From Tepidiforma flava (GTDB lineage: Bacteria; Chloroflexota; Dehalococcoidia; Tepidiformales; Tepidiformaceae): a stretch of DNA of 64,000 nt. Below are positions 7,145 through 16,277 of this stretch, piece by piece. A model generated the notes under the pieces. The model saw nothing but the letters and a program-made list of their open reading frames with translations, did no database searches and had not been told where the DNA came from. Both the position numbers and the translations under genes were made by a program. Numbering within the stretch: position 1 is the first letter of the stretch; every line of letters begins with the position of its first letter. The stretch is from positions 1,733,087-1,797,086 of the forward strand of contig NZ_CP115149.1 of the NCBI RefSeq assembly GCF_027594505.1, given 5' to 3'.

Positions 7145-9426
7145 CGCGACCACCTCCGCACCCGCAGGAGCGCGAACACCCCGAACGCCGCCGTCCCCAG
7201 CACCACGATCTCGCCCAGCGTATCCAGCGACCGGAAGTCCACCAGGATGACGTTCACCACGTTCTTCCCGAACGCCTCGAGGTACGCCGTCTCCCCGAAG
7301 TACGACGAGATCGGCTGCCCCTGCTGGTGCCCCAGCGATGCCAGCACCAGCACCGTCATCGTCACGCCCACCGCCAGGGCGATCGCCCCGTCCCGCAGCC
7401 GGCGCCGCATCGGCCCCCGGTCCACCAGCTTCGGCAGCCGGTAGAACACCAGCACGAACAGCATCACCGTCAGCGTCTCCATCACGATCTGCGTCAGCGC
7501 GAGGTCCGGAGCGCCGAACAGCGCATACACGATCGCTACCCCAAACCCGACCGCGCCCAGCGCCGTCACCGCAGCGAGCCGCGACATGTGGACGATCGCC
7601 GTCGTCGCTCCCGCGACGATCGTCGCTGCCACCGCCGCCTCGTAGAACGCCGGCGTCAGCCAGTCCCGCTCGATGCTCCCGCCCCACCGCACCAGCGCCG
7701 CCCACGCCAGCCCCACGAACGTCAGCAGCACCACCGCGATGTAGCCCCGCAGATAGCCGCGCTGCATCCACACCGTGTGGAACCGCGCCAGCCGCTGCAT
7801 CCCGTAGTACAGCCAGTCGTACACCTTCGGCCCCGACGGGAACCACCGCGCCCCCATCAGCCGGCCCGTGAGCGCCGTCGCCCGCGGTACGGCGAACCCC
7901 AGCAGCACGCCGCCGCCGACCGACAGCGCGCTCAGCCCGAGCGCCGTGTTGAACCCGTGCCACAGCTTCAGCGACACCTTCACCGGCTCGCCCGCGACCG
8001 CTGCCGCCGCCGGCGCGATCAGCCGCCCTTCGATCACCCCCGGCGCGAGCGCCAGCCCGAACGAAAGCGCCCCCAGCGCCAGCGGCCCCGCCAGCAGCCC
8101 GGCGCTCCCCTCGTGCGGGTGCCCCGGCGCCCGCTCAGCGCCGAAGAACGGCCGCAGCAGCACCACCGCCGCTGCCGTGAACAGCGCCCCCGAGAAGACG
8201 ATCGCCGCCAGCGCCCAGCCCCCGGCTGCGCCCCCGTCCTCCAGCCCCGCCTCCAGCGCCGCCTCCTTCCCGATGAACGCCAGCACCGGCCCGAAGCCCG
8301 CGAGGCCGATACTGCCGGCTGCCACCGCCGCGAACGTCCACGGCATCGCCCGGCGCAGGCCGCCCAGCTCGTCCACCATCCGCGTCCCCGTCCCGTGGTC
8401 GATCGCCCCCGCCGCCATGAACAGCGCACCCTTGTACAGCGCATGCCCGGCGACGAACACCATCGCCGCCTTGATCGCCAGCTCCGTCCCGAGCCCCAGC
8501 AGCATCGTCAGGAACCCCAGCGCGCCCACCGTCGTGAAGGCGAGAATCCGCTTGAGGTCCCGCTCGTGCACCGCCACGAACGCCCCGACGGCCAGCGTCG
8601 CCGCTCCGGCCGAGACCACCGCCGGCCGCCACCCCTCGAGGTCGCCGAGCACCGGGTGCAGCCGCGCCAGCAGGTACACCCCCGCCTTCACCATCGTCGC
8701 CGAGTGGAGGTACGCGCTCACCGGCGTCGGCGCCGCCATCGCCCCCGGCAGCCAGAAATGGAACGGCACCTGTGCCGACTTCGTGAACGCGCCGAGCAGC
8801 ACGAGCACCAGTGCTCCCGTCGCGAGCGAGCTCCCCGCCACCGCCTCCGCGCTCATCGCCGACACCCGGTACGTCCCCGCCGCCTGACCCAGCACGACCA
8901 GCCCCGCCAGCAGCGCCAGCCCGCCCGCGCCCGTCACCAGCAGCGCCTGCACCGCCGCCTTCCGCGCCTTCAGCTTCTCCTGCTCGAACGAAATCAGCAG
9001 GAACGACGTCACGCTCGTCAGCTCCCACGCCACGAACAGCGTGATGACGTCGTCCGCCAGGACCACGCCGAGCATCGCGCCCATGAACGCCAGCAGCGTC
9101 GCCTCGAGCCGCCCGGCGCCCGGCTTCCCCGCCATGTACGCCTCGGCGTAGACGAGGATGAACGCCCCGATGCCCGCGATGAGCAGGCCGAACAGCAGCG
9201 CCAGCCCGTCCGCCCGGAAGGCCAGCTCGACCCCCAGTGACGGGAACCACTCCGCCGACCACGCCAGCGGCCGGCCCTCCGCCGCCCGGTCCAGCAGGCT
9301 GACGAAGTACGCGAACACGCCTGCGGGCACCGCTGCCAGCAGCAGGCCCCGCCAGCGCCGCGCCGGCAGCAGCAGCGCCAGGGGCACCGCAAGGAAGACC
9401 GCAGCTATCGCTACGACCAGGCCCAA
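7141..9426 (-). CDS. mnhA: Mrp antiporter subunit A (NuoL-like)
   Basis: Largest Mrp subunit, about 761 residues. The N-terminal 500 residues are NuoL-like, with FVAWELTSVTSFLLISFE (helix-5 Glu), the STMVKAGVYLLARLHP lysine helix and HERDLKRILAFTTVGALG. The remaining C-terminal helices hold the MbhD-like (GAPDLALTQIVMETLTVMLF) and MbhE-like (VNVILVDFRSLDTLGEI) modules. I place the start at TTG 9426, where GGGGAGG lies 6 bases upstream and the first hydrophobic helix begins. The frame stays open back to 9591, but that extension is charged and unlike the family. It is the first gene of the operon, with 268 bases of intergenic DNA upstream. Confidence 0.93.
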   Translation of the reverse strand: MGLVVAIAAVFLAVPLALLLPARRWRGLLLAAVPAGVFAYFVSLLDRAAEGRPLAWSAEWFPSLGVELAFRADGLALLFGLLIAGIGAFILVYAEAYMAGKPGAGRLEATLLAFMGAMLGVVLADDVITLFVAWELTSVTSFLLISFEQEKLKARKAAVQALLVTGAGGLALLAGLVVLGQAAGTYRVSAMSAEAVAGSSLATGALVLVLLGAFTKSAQVPFHFWLPGAMAAPTPVSAYLHSATMVKAGVYLLARLHPVLGDLEGWRPAVVSAGAATLAVGAFVAVHERDLKRILAFTTVGALGFLTMLLGLGTELAIKAAMVFVAGHALYKGALFMAAGAIDHGTGTRMVDELGGLRRAMPWTFAAVAAGSIGLAGFGPVLAFIGKEAALEAGLEDGGAAGGWALAAIVFSGALFTAAAVVLLRPFFGAERAPGHPHEGSAGLLAGPLALGALSFGLALAPGVIEGRLIAPAAAAVAGEPVKVSLKLWHGFNTALGLSALSVGGGVLLGFAVPRATALTGRLMGARWFPSGPKVYDWLYYGMQRLARFHTVWMQRGYLRGYIAVVLLTFVGLAWAALVRWGGSIERDWLTPAFYEAAVAATIVAGATTAIVHMSRLAAVTALGAVGFGVAIVYALFGAPDLALTQIVMETLTVMLFVLVFYRLPKLVDRGPMRRRLRDGAIALAVGVTMTVLVLASLGHQQGQPISSYFGETAYLEAFGKNVVNVILVDFRSLDTLGEIVVLGTAAFGVFALLRVRRWSR

Positions 9427-9694
9427 AATGGCCCTCCCCGCAAGCGAACTGAGCGGCCGGCGAACCTCGCCGGCCGTCGGTTGTCCATCTCGCCGTCGCC
9501 CGGTGCCGGGGCGCGGATATGGGAGCGCGGCCCGCTCGTCGGGCCTGGCGGAGGCGCTCTTGGGCACCCGCCTCCGCTGCCATCCTGCCATTTCTACCTT
9601 ATCCGACCGTTGACGTTCGCTCCAAGATCCAGAATGTCCCAGAATTCACGAATCAGGTTCAGCCTGTCCCCTATTCCATCCCCGGAGCCCCGCC

Positions 9695-11104
9695 GTGGCT
9701 GCGAGCTCACCCGCTACCACCTCCCCGGCTGACCCCCCGACCGGCACCCGGCCCCGCCTGCGCGACTTCGGCCTCGCCCCGCTCGTCATCCTCTTCATCC
9801 TCAACGCCGTCGACGAGCTCGACCGCGCCGTCCTCGCCGTCGCGATGGAAGACATCCGCCGCGACTTCGACCTCGCCGACTGGGCCGTCGGCCTCCTCCC
9901 GCTCGCCGTCGTCTTCATCACCGGCGTCATCTCCCTCCCCGCCGGCAACTGGGCCGACCGCTGGCGCCGCGTCTCCATCCTCTCCGGCGGCGCCGTCATC
10001 TGGGGCGGCGCCGGCCTCCTCGCCGCTGCCTCGCAAAATTTCGTCCAGCTCTTCCTCACCCGCGCCCTCCTCGGATTCGGCCAGGGCACCATCGTCCCCA
10101 CCCACGCCAGCCTCCTCTCCGACTACTACCCCGTGAGCGTCCGGGGCCGCGCCCTCGGCTACCACCGCTCCGCCAACCCCCTCGGCCAGGTGCTCGGCGC
10201 CATCATCGGCGGCGCCATCGTCGCCGCCGTCGGGTGGCGCTGGGGCTTCGCCGCCGCCGCCCTCCCCGGCCTCCTCCTCGGCATCTACGCCCTCCGCCTC
10301 CGCGAACCGCGCCGCGGCGAAGCCGACCTCGTCGCCGCCGCGAAGCAGGACCCCCTCTTCGCCGCCTTCCTCCAGGACCCGCCCGACAAGCTCGGCTTCC
10401 GGCAGAGCCTCGGCAAAATCTTCCGCATCCGCTCCCTCCGCCTTCTCATCTTCACCAACGCCGCCTTCGGCTTCTCCCTCTTCGGCGTCACCTTCTGGAT
10501 CCCCGCCCTCTTCGAGCGCGAGTTCGGCTTCTCCACCACCGCCGCCGGCGGCGCACTCGCGGCGCTCGCCCTCGCCGCGTTCGTCGGCACCTGGTACGGC
10601 GGTCCCTTCGCCGACCGCAACGTCGCCCGCGGCTTCCGCTACCTCGGCCGGGTCGGCGTCGTCGCCACCATCATCCTCACCATCACCTGGTCGGTCGCCT
10701 TCCTCATGCCGAACGCTGCTCTCTGCCTCCTCTTCCTCTGCCTCGGCGCGCTCGTCGCCTCGCTCGGCACCCCCGGCCTCATCTCCATCGTCGCCGCCGT
10801 CTCGCCCCCGCGCATCCGCTCCCAGGCGTTCTCTGCCTTCGGTCTCGCCCTCGCCGTCTTCGGCGCCGCGGCCGCGCCCCTCATCGTCGGCGCGATTTCC
10901 GAACTCCTCCAGGCCAGCGCCGGCATGGCCGAAGGCGAAGCCCTCCGCTGGGCGATGCTCTCCGCCACCACGGCCGTGATGGCGCTCGGCACCTGGCTCG
11001 CCTACCAGGCCAGCCGCACCTGCGCCGAGGATGCCCAGCGCACCATGGCCGACTTCCTCGCCGATTACCAGCGCCGCGCCGCCGAGGCCGCCGGCCGGGC
11101 CTGA
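9695..11104 (+). CDS. MFS transporter, spinster-like
   Basis: Major-facilitator permease of 469 residues with 12 predicted helices. The loop 2-3 signature reads GNWADRWRRVSIL and the helix-4/5 region LTRALLGFGQGTIVPTHASL, followed by SVRGRALGYHRSANPLGQVLG. These resemble the spinster/lipid or organic-anion branch of MFS, but the substrate cannot be read from the sequence. Start GTG 9695 has CCGGAG upstream. It is divergent from mnhA and ends 4 bases from the convergent ald gene. Confidence 0.9.
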   Translation: MAASSPATTSPADPPTGTRPRLRDFGLAPLVILFILNAVDELDRAVLAVAMEDIRRDFDLADWAVGLLPLAVVFITGVISLPAGNWADRWRRVSILSGGAVIWGGAGLLAAASQNFVQLFLTRALLGFGQGTIVPTHASLLSDYYPVSVRGRALGYHRSANPLGQVLGAIIGGAIVAAVGWRWGFAAAALPGLLLGIYALRLREPRRGEADLVAAAKQDPLFAAFLQDPPDKLGFRQSLGKIFRIRSLRLLIFTNAAFGFSLFGVTFWIPALFEREFGFSTTAAGGALAALALAAFVGTWYGGPFADRNVARGFRYLGRVGVVATIILTITWSVAFLMPNAALCLLFLCLGALVASLGTPGLISIVAAVSPPRIRSQAFSAFGLALAVFGAAAAPLIVGAISELLQASAGMAEGEALRWAMLSATTAVMALGTWLAYQASRTCAEDAQRTMADFLADYQRRAAEAAGRA

Positions 11105-11108
11105 GCTC

Positions 11109-12227
11109 CTACGACCCCGGCAGGAACGGGTTCGGCACCGCAGCCATCCCGAAATCCTCCGCCACCGGCCCCGCGATGAGCGCGCCGCCGTATGTGCTCA
11201 GCGCCTCCGCCAGCGCCCGGTCCCGCCGCAGCGCCCCCTCGATGCCGTAATCCGCCAGCGCCTCCACATACGGCAGCGTCGCGCTCGTCAGCGCCTGCGT
11301 GCTCGTCTGCGGCACCGCCCCCGGCATGTTCGTCACGCAGTAGTGCACCACCCCCTCCTCCACGTACGTCGGCGCGCTGTGCGAGGTCGGCCGGCTCGTC
11401 TCCGATGCCCCGCCCTGGTCGATCGACACGTCCACCAGCACCGCCCCCTCCCCCATCGAGCGCACCATCTGCCGCGTCACCACCTTCGGCGCCGCATGCC
11501 CAGGCACCAGCACCGCGAGGATCGCGAGGTCGGCCCCCGCCAGCTCCTCCGCCACCGCCTGCGGCGACGACACCCGCGTGCCAATCCGCCCGCCGAAGTT
11601 CTCCTGCAGGTACGCCAGCCGCGAAAGGTCGCGCGACATCACCATCACCCGCGCATCGAGCCCCATCATCACCCGCGCCGCGGCCGTCGCCACCTGCCCC
11701 GACCCCACGATGACCACCCGCCCCGGCGGCACCCCCGCCACGCCGCCCAGCAGCTTCCCGCGCCCCGGCCCGGGGTGCTTCAACAGGTGCGCGCCAATCT
11801 CCGCAGCCATCCGCCCGGCCACCTGTGACATCGGCGCCAGCAGCGGCAGGCTCCCGTCCGCCTTCCGCACCAGCTCGTACGCCAGCGCCGTCGTCCCCGA
11901 AGCCGCCAGCCGCTCCGTCAGCGCCCGGTCCGCCGCGAGGTGGAGGTAGGTGAACAGCGTCAGCCCCGGCCGCAGGTAGCCGTACTCGCTCGGCACCGGC
12001 TCCTTCACCTTCACCACGAGGTCGCAGCTCCCCCACACCTCCTCCGCCGTCGGCACGACCCGCGCCCCGGAGGCCGCATACGCCGCGTCGCTGTGCCCGG
12101 AGCCCGCCCCGGCGCCCGTCTCCACCAGCACGTCGTGCCCGCGCAGCACGAGGGCGTGCGCCCCTTCCGGCGTCAGCCCGACCCGCAGCTCGCCGTCCTT
12201 CCGTTCGCGGACCGTCCCGACACGCAT
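11109..12227 (-). CDS. ald: Alanine dehydrogenase
   Basis: Catalyses NAD-dependent oxidative deamination of L-alanine to pyruvate and ammonia (reversible). About 372 residues, the family length. Visible are the N-terminal [22 protein letters not shown], the catalytic-Lys region DLVVKVKEP, the catalytic-His region [14 protein letters not shown], the Rossmann loop [15 protein letters not shown] (third Gly intact) and [20 protein letters not shown]. Start ATG 12227 ([10 protein letters not shown]) has AGGAGGTG seven bases upstream; two in-frame starts 6-9 bases earlier overlap that site and are less likely. It may feed ammonia and pyruvate metabolism; no operon partner is present. Confidence 0.96.
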   Translation of the reverse strand: MRVGTVRERKDGELRVGLTPEGAHALVLRGHDVLVETGAGAGSGHSDAAYAASGARVVPTAEEVWGSCDLVVKVKEPVPSEYGYLRPGLTLFTYLHLAADRALTERLAASGTTALAYELVRKADGSLPLLAPMSQVAGRMAAEIGAHLLKHPGPGRGKLLGGVAGVPPGRVVIVGSGQVATAAARVMMGLDARVMVMSRDLSRLAYLQENFGGRIGTRVSSPQAVAEELAGADLAILAVLVPGHAAPKVVTRQMVRSMGEGAVLVDVSIDQGGASETSRPTSHSAPTYVEEGVVHYCVTNMPGAVPQTSTQALTSATLPYVEALADYGIEGALRRDRALAEALSTYGGALIAGPVAEDFGMAAVPNPFLPGS

Positions 12228-12375
12228 CGGCATCACCTCCTGCGCCCATATCCTGCCACGTCCTGCCGTCCGTCACCCCGATTTCCGGGTTTTCCCGCCC
12301 CGTTTGCCACTCCGCGCCGCCGCCTCGCATGCCGATGCCCATGGCGAACCTTCGTCGCCCCGCGGAGACCGCCTC

Positions 12376-13797
12376 ATGAACGCGCAGCGAACCCCTCGAA
12401 CGCGCGCCCCCTGGCGCACCGCCGTCGGACTCCTCGCCCTCGCCGCCCTCGCCTGGGGCCTCGCGGCCGCCATCCTCGCCGGCTCCACCGGCGCCCGCGC
12501 CGAGGTCACCCCCCGGTTCCGCGACGTCGAAACCGTCTTCCTCGTGCCCCACGCCGGCCAGTGGTACACCGTCAAAATCAGCTTCTTCATGTACGACGAC
12601 GGCTCCGGCAGCTTCGCCCAGGCCGCCGATACTGCCCGCCGCGAAATGCTCGCCCGCTTCCCCGGCGCCTACGAAATCCCGCCCGGCTCGGCCTCCGCCG
12701 CCTACGTCACGAGCGGCTTCAAGTGGATGTCGGGCTCCGCCAGCTGGGCCTACAACGGCGACGGCGCCCATCCCGGCGTCGCTGTCCAGGCCCAGTCCGT
12801 GATGCAGGCCGCCGCCCAGACCTGGTCCTCCGCCGGCGCGAACTTCCAGTTCACCGGCGGCGGCGCCACCACCGCCGGCACCGGCGCCTGCGGCGGGGGC
12901 GGCATGGACGGCCAGAACACCGTCGGCTGGGCACCCCAGAGCGGCTCCGTCCTCGCCGTCACCTGCTCCTGGTTCTCCACCACCGGCAGCCCGTACCGCG
13001 CCGCTGTCGAATTCGACATGCAGTTCGACCCCGACTGGAACTGGACCACCGGCTCGCCCGTCTCGGTCGACCTCCAGAGCGTCGCCCTTCACGAATTCGG
13101 CCACGCCCTCGGCCTCAACCACTCCAGCGACTTCTCCGCCGTCATGTACGCCTCCTACGCGTCGGGCTCGATGAAGCGCACCCTCACCCAGGACGACCTC
13201 GACGGCCTCTACGCGATCTACGGCCAGGTCGGCGGCCCGAGCCCCACCCCGACCAGCACCCCGACGAACACCCCCACCCCGACGCCCACACCCTCCGCTT
13301 CCCCGTCCCCGTCGCCATCCCCGAGCCCGTCCCCCACGCCCACGAGCACGCCCACCCCGACCCCCCCGGCGCCGCCCGGCGGCGGCAGCTCCACCCCGCC
13401 GCCCACCATGCCGCCGACGGCCACGCCGACGCCCACCCGCACGCCGACGCCGCCTGTCGCGGGCAGCCCCTCCGCGACCCCCACGCCCACCTTCACGCCG
13501 ACCCCGACGCGCACCCCCACCCCGCGCCCCTCCGCCACCCCGGTGCCGCCGCCCTCCCTCCCCATCGTGCCCGGCGCGAACCTCCTCGCCTGGCCCGGCG
13601 CCGAGCTCCCGCCTGCCGTCGCCCTCGCGGGCGCGCCCGCCATCCGCGCCGTCTACGAATTCGACCCCTGGACGGGCCAGTGGCGGCGGTACGTCGCCGG
13701 CGCCCCGGCCTACCTGAACAACCTCCCCATCCTCCGCAAGGGCGCCGTCTACTGGTTCCTCGCCAGCGGCCCGGCCACGATCGCCATCGAGCCCTGA
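12376..13797 (+). CDS. Secreted metzincin (matrixin-like) protease with Thr/Pro linker
   Basis: Probable zinc endopeptidase exported from the cell. From ATG 12376 it has 473 residues: a signal peptide ([20 protein letters not shown], cleavage near residue 40), a catalytic domain with the metzincin zinc site [11 protein letters not shown] at residues 239-249 and Met-turn SAVMYAS at about 254-260, a linker of about 100 residues composed of PTPT/SPSP repeats (about 285-385), and a C-terminal beta-rich module beginning [10 protein letters not shown]. The two-domain plan resembles other surface proteases in which the linker spans the envelope. The next gene encodes a second metzincin with a related C-terminal module; 23 bases separate them. 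Confidence 0.9.
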   Translation: MNAQRTPRTRAPWRTAVGLLALAALAWGLAAAILAGSTGARAEVTPRFRDVETVFLVPHAGQWYTVKISFFMYDDGSGSFAQAADTARREMLARFPGAYEIPPGSASAAYVTSGFKWMSGSASWAYNGDGAHPGVAVQAQSVMQAAAQTWSSAGANFQFTGGGATTAGTGACGGGGMDGQNTVGWAPQSGSVLAVTCSWFSTTGSPYRAAVEFDMQFDPDWNWTTGSPVSVDLQSVALHEFGHALGLNHSSDFSAVMYASYASGSMKRTLTQDDLDGLYAIYGQVGGPSPTPTSTPTNTPTPTPTPSASPSPSPSPSPSPTPTSTPTPTPPAPPGGGSSTPPPTMPPTATPTPTRTPTPPVAGSPSATPTPTFTPTPTRTPTPRPSATPVPPPSLPIVPGANLLAWPGAELPPAVALAGAPAIRAVYEFDPWTGQWRRYVAGAPAYLNNLPILRKGAVYWFLASGPATIAIEP

Positions 13798-13820
13798 CGC
13801 CGCGCCCCCGGAGTCGCCCG

Positions 13821-14873
13821 ATGGCCCGCCGCCTGCCCGGCATCCTCGCTGCCCTCGCCGCCCTCCTCGCGCTCGCGCTGCCGGCGAGCGTCGAGCGCAG
13901 CGCCGCCGCGCCCGCGCCGTTCACCCTCGACATCGTGGCCGACCGCCCCGGCGGGCCGCCCGTCCTCCTCCAGTTCCTCGTCGCCGCCCGTTCGCCCGCC
14001 GAGGCGGAGCGCGCCGTCGCGGCAGCCCTCGCTGCGCTCCCCGTCGCCCCGCGCGAGCCCGCCGCCTCCGCCGCATGGCGCCCCTGGGGCTGGGCCTGGT
14101 CCGATGCCGAGCTGCCCGTCCCCGTCGCCTACAACCCCACCGGCGCGCCGCCCGCAGCCGGGCCCCAGGCCGTCATCGCCGGCCTCGATGCGTGGTCGTC
14201 GGTCGAAGGCTCCCGCTTCCGTTTCCGCTACGCCGGCATCACCGACCGCACCGCCTCCATCCTCGAGGCCGGCCCCGATGGCGAAAACGTCATCTCGTGG
14301 GTCCACCTCCCCTGCGACCGCGGCTGCGTCCTCGGCCTCACCAGCAAGGAAGAGGCCCGCGAAGTCGACATGCTCCTCAACAGCAACCCCAACGCCCTCC
14401 GCGAACTCGGCCTCGATGCCGTCCTCGACTGGCGCACCGTTATCCTCCACGAACTCGGCCACATGGCCGGCCTCGAACACTCCTGTCCCGCACCCTGGGG
14501 ACCCTGCACCCCGGAAGAAATCGCCGCCGTCATGTACTTCCAGTACACGGGCATCAACCGCGCCCTCGCCCCCGATGACCGGGCCGGCATCCGCGCCCTC
14601 TACCCGGCTGCCCCCGCCGCCCCGCCTGCCGGCCCCGTCCGCGTTGCCCTGGAACCCGGCTGGAACTTCCTCGTCCTGCCCGGCCTCGAGCCCGCCGCCG
14701 CGGCCGCCGATCTCCCCTGCCTCGAGGCCGCCTACGTCTTCGAGGGCCCGTCATGGCGCCGCTGGGCCCGCGCCCTGCCGCCACCGCTCGTCACACTCAC
14801 CGTCTTTCCCCCCGAGCGGCCGGCCTGGCTCTACGCCGCTTCGTCTTGCTCCGCCGGCCTGCCGCTCCCCTAG
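13821..14873 (+). CDS. Secreted metzincin-like metalloprotease
   Basis: Second protease of the pair, 350 residues, start ATG 13821 behind CGGAG. It has a signal peptide (LPGILAALAALLALALPASV), a catalytic domain with HELGHMAGLEH at residues 210-220 and a Met-turn AVMYFQYTG near 237, and a C-terminal module starting PGWNFLVLPG that parallels the last 85 residues of the upstream protein. Four Cys around the active site (CDRGC, then SCPAPWGPC) suggest disulfides. It lacks the Thr/Pro linker. Its stop codon TAG shares the palindrome CTAG with the stop of the convergent gene at 14870. Confidence 0.88.
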   Translation: MARRLPGILAALAALLALALPASVERSAAAPAPFTLDIVADRPGGPPVLLQFLVAARSPAEAERAVAAALAALPVAPREPAASAAWRPWGWAWSDAELPVPVAYNPTGAPPAAGPQAVIAGLDAWSSVEGSRFRFRYAGITDRTASILEAGPDGENVISWVHLPCDRGCVLGLTSKEEAREVDMLLNSNPNALRELGLDAVLDWRTVILHELGHMAGLEHSCPAPWGPCTPEEIAAVMYFQYTGINRALAPDDRAGIRALYPAAPAAPPAGPVRVALEPGWNFLVLPGLEPAAAAADLPCLEAAYVFEGPSWRRWARALPPPLVTLTVFPPERPAWLYAASSCSAGLPLP

Positions 14874-16189
14874 CGGTACCGCGACTCATCCAGCACGAGG
14901 TACATGAAGTCCCGCTCCTGCACCCGCAGGAAGCGCCCCGGCGAATCCGGCATCGCCTCCATGAACCGCTCGGGCTTCACCGTCCCGTCCGGCTGCGGGA
15001 AGAAGAGCGCCGTCAGCACGTACGGGCTGTTGATGTCGAGCTGCATCGCGTACTCCGCGCCCGCTGCCCAGAGCGCCTTCGCCAGCGTCTCCGCGCTCAG
15101 CGAATTCCCCGCCGCCACCAGCAGGTGCCCCTCCTTCGTCACGCCGATCGCCGACCGCCAGGTGATGAACTCCGCCGAGTTCACCTGCACGTAGCCCCAC
15201 GTATCGTTCCCCTCCGCCGTCCGCTTGCTCACCTCGCCCCGGTCCACCAGCAGCACCGCGTTCTGCCGGCAGGCGTCCATCGTCGCCGGGTCCCACGCCA
15301 GGTCCCGGCCGTACTCCCCCATCACGAACGTCCCGTCCTTCTTCGTGCACACCGTCGCGAGCCCGTTCCGCAGCCGCTGGAACTCCAGCCCGTGCGCCAC
15401 CATCCCGAAATTCCCGTGGTCGCCCTTGAAGCCCCCGTTCCAGGCTGCCACCAGCTTCCCGATGTCCTCCTTCGGGATCACGCCCGGCCCCTTCACCCCG
15501 CGGCTCCCGCCCGGGTCCACCGTCCCCGCGACCATGTGCAGCCGCACCCGCCGCGAATCCACCAGCAGCACCCCGACGAGCGCGTACGGCCGGGACGGGT
15601 CCGGCCGGAAGAAGGTCTTCGCCATCAGCGGGTCCGTCGGCGACGTGCGCGGCAGCCCCGCCGTCGTCCATGCCCCCTCGCCGGGCTCCGGGTTCGGCCG
15701 CAGCTGCCGCGTCGCCGGGAACGTCATCGGCACCGGCAGGAACGCGTCCGGGTTCGGCGCCGAATCCAGCCCCCGCTTCCCGGCCCACACCACCACCGTC
15801 CGCGGCGGCTCCTTCGCGACATACGCGACCCGCACCTCCTCCGTCGCGAACGGCGTCGTCTCCCCGCCGAGCAGCCGGTACTTCACCTTCTGCACCCGGT
15901 CCTCGAGCGCGAAGAACCAGCTTTCCACCCGCGCTGTCCGCTCATCGCCGATCGTCGCCCGCAGCCCGTCGGCCACCTCCGGCGCAATCCGGTCCTTCTC
16001 GAGATACGCCGCGCCGGCCGCCGCGGCCATGAGCAGCAGCCCAGCGCCGAGCGCCCGCCGCCACGTCAGCCGGCGGCGCGGAGCCGCCTCGCCGGGCCCG
16101 GGGGCAGCCTCATCCGCCGGCGCCTCATCCGGCCCCGGCTCCGCCGCAGTCTGCTTCGCCCCCCGCCGGAACGGCATGCTCCCCAGCAC
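14870..16189 (-). CDS. Membrane-anchored phosphodiester glycosidase-like (NAGPA/DUF2233) protein
   Basis: From GTG 16189 the product has about 439 residues: a Pro/Glu-rich cytoplasmic stretch, one membrane helix (ALGAGLLLMAAAAGAAYL), then an extracellular domain of the phosphodiester glycosidase type, with WNGGFKGDHGNFGMV, SAEFITWRSAIGV and AEYAMQLDINSP, the last resembling the LDGGGS-like acidic motif of the family. Relatives remove phosphodiester-linked sugars or act on exopolysaccharide. The start was chosen because TAGACT lies exactly 7 bases upstream; in-frame ATG 16216 and ATG 16147 are alternatives. It is divergent from the DUF1786 gene, with 88 bases between starts. Confidence 0.75.
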   Translation of the reverse strand: MLGSMPFRRGAKQTAAEPGPDEAPADEAAPGPGEAAPRRRLTWRRALGAGLLLMAAAAGAAYLEKDRIAPEVADGLRATIGDERTARVESWFFALEDRVQKVKYRLLGGETTPFATEEVRVAYVAKEPPRTVVVWAGKRGLDSAPNPDAFLPVPMTFPATRQLRPNPEPGEGAWTTAGLPRTSPTDPLMAKTFFRPDPSRPYALVGVLLVDSRRVRLHMVAGTVDPGGSRGVKGPGVIPKEDIGKLVAAWNGGFKGDHGNFGMVAHGLEFQRLRNGLATVCTKKDGTFVMGEYGRDLAWDPATMDACRQNAVLLVDRGEVSKRTAEGNDTWGYVQVNSAEFITWRSAIGVTKEGHLLVAAGNSLSAETLAKALWAAGAEYAMQLDINSPYVLTALFFPQPDGTVKPERFMEAMPDSPGRFLRVQERDFMYLVLDESRYR

Positions 16190-16196
16190 GGCCGCG

Positions 16197-16202
16197 AGTC
16201 TA
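16197..16202 (-). promoter_or_regulatory. -10 element TAGACT, leaderless start at 16189
   Basis: TAGACT with a 7-base gap to the GTG of the phosphodiester-glycosidase-like gene; no Shine-Dalgarno sequence fits between. Confidence 0.45.
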
Positions 16203-16265
16203 GCACGCGCCTCCATCACCGCAATCGAAAACGCACATCCCCGGCCAAAGGTTCCCCTAAAGCCC

Positions 16266-16271
16266 TACACT
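16266..16271 (+). promoter_or_regulatory. -10 element TACACT, leaderless start at 16278
   Basis: TACACT is followed by GGCCCC and then the ATG of the DUF1786 gene. No convincing -35 hexamer is visible. Confidence 0.5.
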
Positions 16272-16277
16272 GGCCCC

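Noticed and set aside
6731..7963. Long fusion of mnhB with upstream sequence
   Set aside because: Upstream residues are the antisense-like alternative frame of mnhA; mnhB begins at GTG 7144.
9610..9638. Promoter TTGACG upstream of the MFS gene
   Set aside because: The hexamer at 17 bases is AATGTC, a poor -10, and the gene start is 57 bases further on; not enough to annotate.
12738..13643. Antisense frames within the metzincin genes
   Set aside because: Val/Gly-rich mirror of the Thr/Pro linker codons.
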